Positions 1-4,844 of a stretch of 5,482 bases of DNA are shown piece after piece (the first letter of the stretch is position 1; each line of letters begins with the position of its first letter). The translations under genes were made by a program, and so were the position numbers. Origin of the DNA: CAYPTI01 sp964413525 [NCBI: uncultured bacterium] (lineage in GTDB: Bacteria; T1Sed10-126). The stretch covers positions 12,986 to 18,467 of the forward strand of contig CAYPTI010000024.1 in NCBI GenBank assembly GCA_964413525.1, written 5' to 3'. The notes below the pieces were generated by a model that was not told the origin of the DNA, made no database searches, and saw only the letters and a program-made list of their open reading frames with translations.

Positions 1-22
1 GTTTGACGGATGGATTTAAGCC

Positions 23-50
23 TTGAGTTTTTATAAAACTTGCGTATAAT
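23..50 (+). promoter_or_regulatory. Sigma-A/70-type promoter for the rpmJ-led alpha operon
   Basis: A -35 element TTGAGT (23-28) is followed after 16 bp by a perfect -10 TATAAT (45-50). Transcription would start near 55-58, giving a leader of about 25 nt before the rpmJ GTG. The surrounding DNA is AT-rich in an otherwise GC-rich window, as expected for a promoter. The spacer contains the 10-bp palindrome TTTTATAAAA (29-38), and AAACT (36-40) and AGTTT (55-59) flank the -10 as an inverted repeat. Whether these are operator-like or only AT-rich chance is unknown. The promoter implies that transcription of the alpha operon can start here independently of any upstream spc-type genes. Confidence 0.75.
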
Positions 51-66
51 CTTTAGTTTCCCGTGC

Positions 67-75
67 AGGAGGTGA
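67..75 (+). promoter_or_regulatory. Very strong Shine-Dalgarno site for rpmJ
   Basis: AGGAGGTGA is fully complementary to the 16S rRNA 3' end over nine bases and lies 6 nt before the GTG at 82. It fixes the start of the small rpmJ gene, which uses GTG instead of ATG. Confidence 0.85.
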
Positions 76-81
76 TTGCCC

Positions 82-195
82 GTGAAAGTATCTTCCTCGG
101 TGAAAAAGCGATGTGAGGATTGCAAGATTATCCGACGCGAGGGAGTCGTCCGGGTGATCTGTAAAAACCCCCGGCATAAACAGCGCCAGGGATAA
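82..195 (+). CDS. rpmJ: Large ribosomal subunit protein bL36, zinc-binding form
   Basis: Encodes a 37-residue protein, the normal length for bL36, the smallest protein of the 50S subunit, which binds 23S rRNA and helps stabilise its local fold. The start is GTG, supported by a near-perfect SD. The sequence reads [14 protein letters not shown] at the N-terminus and ends [10 protein letters not shown], matching the family closely. The zinc ligands Cys11, Cys14, Cys27 and His32 are all present, so this is the zinc-ribbon (C+) type and not the cysteine-free paralogue many bacteria use under zinc starvation. It is the first gene after the promoter at 23-50, and rpsM follows after 22 nt. The rpmJ-rpsM pairing is conserved in many bacteria. 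The gene is shorter than common ORF cut-offs and easily missed. Confidence 0.96.
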   Translation: MKVSSSVKKRCEDCKIIRREGVVRVICKNPRHKQRQG

Positions 196-203
196 TTTTT
201 AGC

Positions 204-210
204 AGGAGGA
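204..210 (+). promoter_or_regulatory. Shine-Dalgarno site supporting the GTG start of rpsM
   Basis: AGGAGGA sits 7 nt before the GTG at 218. It supports that codon as the start, giving an N-terminus MRIGGVELP that aligns with the family's usual M-A-R-I-A-G-V beginning, one residue shorter. Confidence 0.8.
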
Positions 211-217
211 ATTCGTC

Positions 218-598
218 GTGCGTATAGGTGGAGTTGAACTGCCGAACAAAAAACGAATCGAGATCGCACTTACGTACATCTACGGGATCGGGGACTCCCT
301 GTCCGACGAAATTCTGGATAAATCTCAGGTGGACGGGGACAAGGAAACCCACGAGTTGACGTCCGATGAGGTCACCCGGATCCGGAACCTCATCGAGTCG
401 GACTACACCATCGAGGGGGAACTTCGATCCCAGGAACAGCGAAACATTCGGCGGCTGAAGGAAATTAATTGCTATCGGGGTGACCGTCACAAGAAGGGTC
501 TTCCGGTACGGGGACAGCGAACTCGTTCCAACGCCCGGACCCGCAAGGGACCCCGGTCGACCGTCGCCGGCAAGAAAAGCGCCCCCACCCCGAAATAA
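218..598 (+). CDS. rpsM: Small ribosomal subunit protein uS13
   Basis: A 126-residue uS13, close to the usual 120-125. uS13 sits in the head of the 30S subunit, contacts the P-site tRNA through its basic tail and forms intersubunit bridges with the 50S. The helix-two-turn-helix region with [10 protein letters not shown] (16-25) is intact. The tRNA/rRNA-binding signature [18 protein letters not shown] (85-102) and the [13 protein letters not shown] tail (108-120) are also intact. The middle of the protein (28-74) is unusually rich in Asp and Glu for an rRNA-binding protein, giving about 19 acidic against 27 basic residues overall. That fits the acidic bias of its neighbours. The start is GTG with a strong SD. 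It lies between rpmJ (22-nt gap) and rpsK (63-nt gap holding a hairpin). Confidence 0.97.
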   Translation: MRIGGVELPNKKRIEIALTYIYGIGDSLSDEILDKSQVDGDKETHELTSDEVTRIRNLIESDYTIEGELRSQEQRNIRRLKEINCYRGDRHKKGLPVRGQRTRSNARTRKGPRSTVAGKKSAPTPK

Positions 599-610
599 CT
601 GACGAACGTC

Positions 611-647
611 CGGGACGGTTGAACCCGTTCCGGCCACAACCGTTCCG
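611..647 (+). promoter_or_regulatory. Stable hairpin abutting the rpsK ribosome-binding site
   Basis: Positions 611-621 (CGGGACGGTTG) pair with 637-647 (CAACCGTTCCG) to form an 11-bp stem containing one G-U pair and a 15-nt loop. The stem ends directly at the rpsK SD (AAGGAG, 649-654). There is no T-run after it, so it is not an intrinsic terminator. Possible roles are translational control of rpsK, an RNase processing site or mRNA protection. I do not recognise it as a known r-protein leader. Confidence 0.5.
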
Positions 648-661
648 TAAGGAGATCAAGT

Positions 662-1024
662 ATGGCCGAGCAATCGTCCGGAGCCCGTGGGATTGCCCAC
701 ATCAAGTCAACGTACAACAACACGACGATCAACATTACTGACGCCAACGGAAACACCGTCGCCTGGGAATCGGGCGGCTCCATGGGGTTCAAGGGGACCC
801 GGAAGGGAACTCCCTACGCGGCTCAACTTGCGGCGGAAGAATGCGCGGAAACCGCCCAGGAACGGGGCATCGATTCCCTGGACGTCCACGTCAAGGGACC
901 GGGAAGCGGTCGGGAGGCCGCCATTCGGGCCCTGGAGGCGGCCGGCATGGACGTACGCCGAATTGAGGACGTGACTCCCATGCCCCACAACGGTTGCAAA
1001 CTAAAGAAACGACGTCGGATTTAA
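662..1024 (+). CDS. rpsK: Small ribosomal subunit protein uS11
   Basis: A 120-residue uS11, slightly shorter than the usual 125-130. It forms part of the 30S platform, next to the mRNA exit and the Shine-Dalgarno duplex. Hallmarks are [18 protein letters not shown] (10-27), [14 protein letters not shown] (42-55), [19 protein letters not shown] (77-95) and the end [18 protein letters not shown]. Asn110-Gly111 lies in the PHNGC motif, the site equivalent to E. coli S11 Asn119, which is known to become isoaspartate. The N-terminal lead-in (MAEQSSGAR) lacks the run of Lys/Arg normal in bacterial S11. The ATG is preceded by AAGGAG with a 7-nt spacer. The gene is followed by the structured rpsK-rpsD gap. 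Confidence 0.97.
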   Translation: MAEQSSGARGIAHIKSTYNNTTINITDANGNTVAWESGGSMGFKGTRKGTPYAAQLAAEECAETAQERGIDSLDVHVKGPGSGREAAIRALEAAGMDVRRIEDVTPMPHNGCKLKKRRRI

Positions 1025-1042
1025 CAGCCAACGAACTGCGCT

Positions 1043-1130
1043 GTCCCCGGGGGGGTCGGCAAGGGCATAACGTTACGACGTTGTCAGATGCCTTTGCCAC
1101 CCGTGAGCGAATGACTGAGTTGCCGGGGAC
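1043..1130 (+). ncRNA. Structured mRNA element upstream of rpsD, candidate S4 autoregulatory leader
   Basis: The 154-nt gap before rpsD folds by eye into nested helices. An outer helix pairs GTCCCCGG (1043-1050) with CCGGGGAC (1123-1130), 8 perfect bp. Inside, GGCAAGGGCAT (1058-1068) pairs with ATGCCTTTGCC (1088-1098), 11 bp with one G-U. That helix is extended by GGGT (1053-1056) with ACCC (1099-1102) across a single bulged C1057. At its tip AACGT (1069-1073) pairs with ACGTT (1078-1082) around a TACG tetraloop, leaving a 5-nt 3' bulge GTCAG (1083-1087). The bulge is complementary to bases in 1112-1118, so a pseudoknot is possible. S4 is known to repress its own mRNA in both E. coli and Bacillus through structured leaders. 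The position directly before rpsD makes S4 the likely ligand. That assignment is inference; the helices are visible. Confidence 0.6.
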
Positions 1131-1178
1131 GCCCGGATCACACGGAACCTAACTTCTGGACATGAGAGGGTAGAAATT

Positions 1179-1805
1179 ATGGCTCGCTATACCGGACCCG
1201 TTTGTCGGCTCTGTCGCCGGGAAGGTCAAAAACTATACCTCAAGGCCGAACGCTGCCACACCTCCAAATGTGCCATCGAGACCCGGCGCTATCCCCCCGG
1301 GGACCAGCGCTGGTATCGACGGCGTCAATCGGAGTACGGTCGCCAGTTACGTGAAAAGCAGAAGGTCAAACGGATGTACGGCCTGCTGGAACGACAGTTC
1401 CGCAACACCTTCCAGGAAGCCGAACGGGAACGAGGCGTTACGGGCGATACGCTGCTCAAACTGCTGGAACTCCGACTCGACAACGTGCTGTTCCGGCTCG
1501 GTCTCTCGGGAAGTCGAAGCCAGGGCCGTCAGTACGTCGTTCACGGCCACGTAACGGTCAACGGGGAGACGGTGGATCGCCCCTCCTACCAGGTCAAACC
1601 AAACGACGAAATTGAGCTGGTGGATTCCATGAAGAACAATCCCCACGTCGAAGAATCGGTCTCCCTGGCTCAGCAGCGCGGGGTGAAGGACTGGTTGAAC
1701 CTTCGCGAACCGGCCGCGGGCGACGTGGTTCGTGAACCGGCCCGGGGGGACGTTGACGATGTGGAGATCGAGGAGAACCTCATCGTCGAGCTGTATTCCA
1801 AGTAA
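1179..1805 (+). CDS. rpsD: Small ribosomal subunit protein uS4, zinc-finger type
   Basis: A 208-residue uS4, the normal length. uS4 is a primary 16S rRNA binder that nucleates 30S body assembly and lines the mRNA entry channel. In other bacteria it is also the repressor of the alpha operon. The N-terminus carries a complete zinc site, Cys9, Cys12, Cys26 and Cys31, followed by YPPG (38-41) and SEYGRQLREKQKVKRMYG (51-68). The S4 RNA-binding domain covers about residues 98-158, with RLDNVLFRLGLSGSRSQGRQ (99-118) and HGHVTVNG (122-129). The tail ends ENLIVELYSK as in the family. Residues 176-184 and 185-193 are near-repeats (REPAAGDVV, REPARGDVD), but overall length is unchanged. The ATG follows GAGAGGG with an 8-nt spacer. 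A folded RNA element lies just upstream, consistent with feedback control. Confidence 0.97.
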   Translation: MARYTGPVCRLCRREGQKLYLKAERCHTSKCAIETRRYPPGDQRWYRRRQSEYGRQLREKQKVKRMYGLLERQFRNTFQEAERERGVTGDTLLKLLELRLDNVLFRLGLSGSRSQGRQYVVHGHVTVNGETVDRPSYQVKPNDEIELVDSMKNNPHVEESVSLAQQRGVKDWLNLREPAAGDVVREPARGDVDDVEIEENLIVELYSK

Positions 1806-1856
1806 CCGACGAATTCAATTCATGAAGACGATTTCGAATTACGGGGTGTTTGCTGC

Positions 1857-2915
1857 ATGAGTTCCACGCAAGACATCATGAAAAACGTTGAAATGCCCAA
1901 GAGCATTGACGAGGTCGACCGGAGCGAGGACGGCCGGTACGGGAAGTTCCGCATCGAACCGTTTGAACCCGGCTTCGGCATCACCGTCGGCAACAGCCTT
2001 CGACGCGTCCTGCTATCGTCCATCGTGGGCTCCGCCATCACGGCGGTGAAACTGGAGAGCCACGACGGGGAAATTCCTCACGAGTTCACCGGCATCGAGG
2101 GCATCCGGGAGGACGGGGTGGACATTCTGCTCAACCTCAAGGAACTCCAGCTTGACATCGACCCCGACGACGTTCCGGCCTCCTTCGAAGTCGAGACCGA
2201 AGGTCCTTCGACCCTGACCGGGGAGGACATTGCCAAGAGCGGGCTTGAGGTGCTGAACCCCGAATACGAGATCGCCAACTTGGACGAGGACGGCTACCTG
2301 AAGCTCGAACTGACCATTGAACGGGGGCGGGGGTTCTACGATCAGTCCGAGAACGGGGAGGAAAAATCACGTCGATCCAACGGAGTCATACCGATCGACG
2401 CCCTGTACTCCCCGATCGAGAAGGTGAACTACGAGGTCGAGGACACCCGGGTCCGGCAGAAGACGGACTACGACTCCCTGCTGCTTGAGGTCTGGACCGA
2501 CGGGAGCATCAACCCCCGAGACGCCATCGGGCACGCCGGGAAAATTCTCAAGGACCACTTTGAGTACTTCATCAACTTTGAGGAAACGGACTTCGAACCC
2601 GAGGACGAGGGACTCTCGCCCGAGGAAGAAAAACTCAAGGAGGTCCTCTCCACCCCGGTGGACGAACTGGAGCTGTCCGTCCGGTCGAACAACTGCCTTA
2701 AGAACGCCGACATTCACACCCTGGGCGATCTCGTCCAGCGAACCGAGGACCAGATGCTCCAGACCCGCAACTTCGGCAAGAAGTCCCTGGAGGAAATTCG
2801 GGAGAAACTGGCCGAGTACGGGCTCACCCTCGGGATGACCGACGTCGGCTATCTTGTGGAGGACGTCGAACCCTCCGAGGAGCCGGCTGAGAACGAGGAA
2901 GATTCGGACCAATGA
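1857..2915 (+). CDS. rpoA: DNA-directed RNA polymerase subunit alpha
   Basis: Encodes 352 residues; E. coli alpha has 329. The N-terminal domain (about 28-240) dimerises and scaffolds beta and beta'. It contains [11 protein letters not shown] (45-55), DILLNLK (89-95) and the stretch [16 protein letters not shown] (184-199). The C-terminal domain (about 264-326) keeps the UP-element DNA-binding residues Arg276, Asn279, Cys280, Gly307, Lys309 and Ser310. These match E. coli Arg265, Asn268, Cys269, Gly296, Lys298 and Ser299 at a constant offset. Asp269, Glu270 and Glu272 match the sigma-contact patch. The linker (241-260) and tail (335-352) are strongly acidic, and the protein has 84 Asp/Glu against 35 Lys/Arg, more acidic than ordinary alpha subunits. 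The SD is weak (GGTG, 1845-1848). Met8 aligns with the usual family start but has no SD. The stop overlaps rplQ. Confidence 0.98.
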   Translation: MSSTQDIMKNVEMPKSIDEVDRSEDGRYGKFRIEPFEPGFGITVGNSLRRVLLSSIVGSAITAVKLESHDGEIPHEFTGIEGIREDGVDILLNLKELQLDIDPDDVPASFEVETEGPSTLTGEDIAKSGLEVLNPEYEIANLDEDGYLKLELTIERGRGFYDQSENGEEKSRRSNGVIPIDALYSPIEKVNYEVEDTRVRQKTDYDSLLLEVWTDGSINPRDAIGHAGKILKDHFEYFINFEETDFEPEDEGLSPEEEKLKEVLSTPVDELELSVRSNNCLKNADIHTLGDLVQRTEDQMLQTRNFGKKSLEEIREKLAEYGLTLGMTDVGYLVEDVEPSEEPAENEEDSDQ

Positions 2916-3265
2916 TCCACAAGAACAAGACCAAGAAACTCGGTCGGGACGCGGCCTCGCGAAAGCAGTTGAAACGAAACCTCGCGAAATCCCTCGTCCG
3001 GCACGAACGGATCACCACCACTCAGGCGAAGGCCAAGCTGGTGCAACCCTTTATCGAAAAACTGATCACCCGGGCCGAAGACGACACGGTGGCCAACCGA
3101 CGGGTGGTTCGTTCCCGGCTCGGGGGCGACGAGGAAACCAAACGGTTGTTTGAGGAAATTTCGCCCCGGTTTTTCGACCGTCCCGGGGGATACACGCGGA
3201 TCCTGAAGCTCAACCGCCGTCGAGGCGACGGGGCTCAGCGGGTGCTGATCGAATTCGTTGAATGA
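2912..3265 (+). CDS. rplQ: Large ribosomal subunit protein bL17
   Basis: A 117-residue bL17, the common length for the family. bL17 lies on the solvent side of the 50S near the peptide exit region. Family landmarks are [20 protein letters not shown] (8-27), [12 protein letters not shown] (31-42), IEKLITRA (48-55) and the signature [18 protein letters not shown] (83-100). The ATG at 2912 overlaps the rpoA stop as ATGA, which suggests translational coupling. A GAGGAAG SD lies inside the rpoA end at 2895-2901. It is the last gene of the canonical alpha operon. A gap of 122 nt with a terminator-like hairpin separates it from truA. Confidence 0.97.
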   Translation: MIHKNKTKKLGRDAASRKQLKRNLAKSLVRHERITTTQAKAKLVQPFIEKLITRAEDDTVANRRVVRSRLGGDEETKRLFEEISPRFFDRPGGYTRILKLNRRRGDGAQRVLIEFVE

Positions 3266-3272
3266 ACCCGAG

Positions 3273-3287
3273 ATTCCGGGTTGGAAT
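3273..3287 (+). repeat. Intergenic motif copy 1, ATTCCGGGTT plus GGAAT
   Basis: ATTCCGGGTT (3273-3282) is directly followed by GGAAT (3283-3287), so ATTCC and GGAAT form a 5-bp inverted repeat around a GGGTT loop. The same decamer recurs at 4194-4203, just after truA. An overlapping alternative hairpin pairs AACCCG (3265-3270) with CGGGTT (3277-3282); the two folds exclude each other. No T-run follows. Confidence 0.4.
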
Positions 3288-3323
3288 ACTGATTTCCGGA
3301 GGATCATTCGACAATCACCTGGA

Positions 3324-3366
3324 GACGAACCCCGGACCTGAACCGGATATATTCGTCGGTATTTTT
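3324..3366 (+). terminator. Terminator- or attenuator-like hairpin between rplQ and truA
   Basis: GACGAA (3324-3329) pairs with TTCGTC (3352-3357). Inside this, CCGG (3332-3335) pairs with CCGG (3343-3346) around a 7-nt loop, with an asymmetric internal loop between the helices. After the stem come GGTA and five Ts (3362-3366). The internal loop and the 4-nt gap before the T-run make it weak as an intrinsic terminator, so partial termination or attenuation at the end of the alpha operon is the more likely reading. Confidence 0.35.
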
Positions 3367-3387
3367 GATTCAATCCCCTGAACGATC

Positions 3388-4194
3388 ATGAGTCGACGAT
3401 TCCGATTCACCTGTTCGTACGACGGGAGTGAATTTTACGGCTGGCAGCGCCAGCCGGACGTTCCCACGGTACAGGAGACGCTCGAGGACACCCTGTCCGA
3501 CACGCTCGATCAGCCGGTCACGCTTCACGCCTCCGGACGGACCGACCGGGGAGTTCACGCCCTCGCCCAGGTGGTACACCTGGACGTGGACCTGAACGCC
3601 ACGGGGCTTCCGGTGGATCGCTGGAGAAGTCTGGTGAATCACCGGCTTCCCGAGTCCGTCCGGATCGAACGTCTGCGGTTCGTTCCGGACGGGTTTGACG
3701 CTCGCGGGAGCGCCCGGCGCAGACACTACGGATACCGATTTCTTCGGGGCCCAAACGGCCCCTTCCGGAGCGCTGATTACGGCTGGTTTCTGCCGGGGGA
3801 ATCCTGGCAACCTCGTCGCCTGGCCGATGCGGCGCGAGGGTTGACCGGAGAGTTGCCCACCCGAGCCATCTCGGTTCGCGGCGGGGAACCCTACCGGCGG
3901 GACCGGTGGACGATCACCACCCGGGTACGACGCCGGCGGGCGAATGAACTGTGGATGGTTGTTCGTTCGCCCGGGTTTCGGTATCGGATGGTTCGCTGCC
4001 TGGCCCGGGCGGTCGTCCGGCTGGCCGAAGCAAAATCCATCCCGGAGGACGTTCCTTCCTGGCTGCAGCAGCGGGAGGGAACCTTCGATCCGGCTCCTCC
4101 CGGCGGCTGTTATTTGCTGGGGGTTGACTATCCCGGGGAGGAATCAACCGGGTTCCGGAACGGATTGTCCCGGGGTCCGTACGGACCGAATTAA
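3388..4194 (+). CDS. truA: tRNA pseudouridine(38-40) synthase TruA
   Basis: Encodes 268 residues, the usual size. TruA isomerises uridine to pseudouridine at positions 38-40 of the tRNA anticodon arm, in the cytoplasm and without a cofactor. Motif I, FTCSYDGSEFYGWQRQ (7-22), is followed by TVQETLEDTL (27-36). The catalytic motif ASGRTDRGVHA (48-58) contains the nucleophilic Asp53. HYGYRF (113-118) supplies the conserved active-site tyrosine (Tyr114), and GFRYRMVR (196-203) the family MVR motif. The segment after GE at 154-155, normally D-F-x-x-F, reads LPTRAIS here and is diverged. Composition is striking: 41 Arg and one Lys. An in-frame stop at 3379-3381 forces the start to ATG 3388, which has no visible SD. 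Low expression or a leaderless transcript is possible. The gene sits between rplQ and rplM, a common arrangement. Confidence 0.93.
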   Translation: MSRRFRFTCSYDGSEFYGWQRQPDVPTVQETLEDTLSDTLDQPVTLHASGRTDRGVHALAQVVHLDVDLNATGLPVDRWRSLVNHRLPESVRIERLRFVPDGFDARGSARRRHYGYRFLRGPNGPFRSADYGWFLPGESWQPRRLADAARGLTGELPTRAISVRGGEPYRRDRWTITTRVRRRRANELWMVVRSPGFRYRMVRCLARAVVRLAEAKSIPEDVPSWLQQREGTFDPAPPGGCYLLGVDYPGEESTGFRNGLSRGPYGPN

Positions 4195-4213
4195 TTCCGG
4201 GTTCGTGTGGAAT
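4194..4213 (+). repeat. Intergenic motif copy 2, ATTCCGGGTT plus GGAAT
   Basis: ATTCCGGGTT (4194-4203) begins in the truA stop codon and is followed after 5 nt by GGAAT (4209-4213), again allowing an ATTCC/GGAAT stem. It repeats the decamer at 3273-3282 after rplQ, so the motif occurs just downstream of both rplQ and truA. The sequence after it (CTTCTAT) is pyrimidine-rich but not a convincing T-run. Confidence 0.4.
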
Positions 4214-4223
4214 CTTCTATACG

Positions 4224-4232
4224 TGTTATGAT
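4224..4232 (+). promoter_or_regulatory. Extended -10 promoter candidate for rplM-rpsI
   Basis: TGTTATGAT contains a TG at the correct extended -10 position followed by TATGAT (4227-4232), five of six bases matching consensus. The -35 region is poor (CGTGTG at 17-bp spacing, TTCGTG at 19-bp), which extended -10 promoters tolerate. Transcription would begin near 4239, leaving about 80 nt of leader that holds tandem hairpins. It would drive rplM-rpsI separately from truA. Confidence 0.45.
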
Positions 4233-4242
4233 GGTCGGTTCT

Positions 4243-4273
4243 GGATTCACATCCGAGCATCCGCCAGGGATGC
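4243..4273 (+). promoter_or_regulatory. Tandem hairpins in the rplM leader, candidate L13 leader element
   Basis: GGAT (4243-4246) pairs with ATCC (4251-4254) around a TCAC loop, and GCATCC (4257-4262) pairs with GGATGC (4268-4273) around GCCAG. The GGAT and ATCC units can also swap partners (4243-4246 with 4259-4262, 4251-4254 with 4268-4271), so an alternative fold exists. Structured leaders before rplM are known in some phyla and are thought to bind L13. A match to any known class is not claimed. Confidence 0.4.
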
Positions 4274-4320
4274 GAAGGAAAATTACGAATTGACGGAGAT
4301 ACGGAAGGACGGTTATCGCG

Positions 4321-4776
4321 ATGCAGTCAACGTACATGCCGAAGGAAGACGACCTGGAGCGTCAGTGGGTTTTGTTTGACGCCGACGGAGTGGTCCTGGG
4401 CCGGCTGGCAAGCCGAGCGGCCCGCATCCTTCGCGGCAAGCACAAGCCGGAATTCACCCCGCACCTTGATTGCGGCGACGGGGTCATCGTGATCAACGCC
4501 GCCGGGATCGAGGTTACCGGAAACAAGAAACGGGAAGAATTTGTGCGTGATTTCAGCGGCTACATCGGGGGATTGCGTGAACGCCCGCTCGGGGAAGTTC
4601 TGGACGAGGACCCCGAGGACGTCGTCAAACGGGCGATCCGGGGGATGATTCCGAAGAACCGGCTGGGCAAGAAGATCGGGAAACACCTTCGCGTGTACGA
4701 AGGGGCCGAGCACCCCCACGAAGCTCAGGAACCGGTTCCCTATGATTGGGAGACCGAACAGATCAGGGACGAGTAA
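4321..4776 (+). CDS. rplM: Large ribosomal subunit protein uL13
   Basis: A 151-residue uL13, slightly longer than the usual 142-149. uL13 is an early-assembly protein that binds domain II of 23S rRNA. Landmarks are RQWVLFDADGVVLGRLASRA (14-33), ILRGKHKPEFTPHLDCGD (36-53), VIVINA (55-60), FSGYIGGL (78-85), AIRGMIPKNRLGK (105-117) and EHPHEAQEP (130-138). The usual R-H-S-G-Y reads RDFSGY here. ATG 4321 is preferred over ATG 4336 because the first residues align with the family N-terminus. GGAAGGA (4303-4309) lies 11 nt upstream, a long spacer. The short C-terminal tail (141-151) is acidic. It is paired with rpsI, as in most bacteria. Confidence 0.96.
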   Translation: MQSTYMPKEDDLERQWVLFDADGVVLGRLASRAARILRGKHKPEFTPHLDCGDGVIVINAAGIEVTGNKKREEFVRDFSGYIGGLRERPLGEVLDEDPEDVVKRAIRGMIPKNRLGKKIGKHLRVYEGAEHPHEAQEPVPYDWETEQIRDE

Positions 4777-4782
4777 TCCGTC

Positions 4783-4797
4783 GCCGGAGGAACCGGC
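4783..4797 (+). promoter_or_regulatory. Small GC hairpin in the rplM-rpsI gap
   Basis: GCCGG (4783-4787) pairs with CCGGC (4793-4797) around AGGAA. It lies just after the rplM stop, has no T-run and is too short to be a terminator. A role is not established; it may be chance in GC-rich DNA. Confidence 0.25.
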
Positions 4798-4828
4798 TGC
4801 GGGAAGCATGACATGACCCGAAATCCAC

Positions 4829-4834
4829 AGGGAG
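4829..4834 (+). promoter_or_regulatory. Shine-Dalgarno site deciding the rpsI start
   Basis: AGGGAG lies 10 nt before ATG 4845 but only 1 nt before the in-frame TTG at 4836, which is too close to be used. The ATG is therefore the likely start, giving MADEPSDD as the N-terminus. Confidence 0.65.
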
Positions 4835-4844
4835 TTTGATCGAA

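Noticed and set aside
1-6. GTTTGA as the last codon and stop of an upstream gene such as infA
   Set aside because: Only one sense codon would be visible, so there is nothing to identify it with.
3-8. TTGACG as a -35 element
   Set aside because: It is 36 bp from TATAAT (45-50) and 23 bp from TATAAA (32-37), both too far. TTGAGT at 23-28 has proper spacing.
128-637. 169-codon open frame on the - strand opposite rpmJ-rpsM
   Set aside because: Overlaps two conserved ribosomal genes on the + strand and has no recognisable domain.
2367-2912. 181-codon open frame on the - strand opposite rpoA
   Set aside because: Shadow of the strongly conserved rpoA reading frame; GC-rich codon bias keeps the reverse frame open.
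3348-3353. TATATT as a -10 promoter element for truA
   Set aside because: The -35 region at proper spacing is ACGAAC, only two matches, there is no extended -10 TG, and the sequence lies within a hairpin.
3266-3387. Small extra gene between rplQ and truA, suggested by the SD-like GGAGGA at 3299-3304
   Set aside because: No ATG, GTG or TTG at suitable spacing opens a frame of useful length; an ATT-started frame would end after 11 codons.
4336-4338. Second ATG as the start of rplM
   Set aside because: Starting there would remove residues that align with the normal L13 N-terminus.
4836-4838. TTG as the start of rpsI
   Set aside because: It is 1 nt from the SD AGGGAG. ATG 4845 has a workable 10-nt spacer and is a better start codon.
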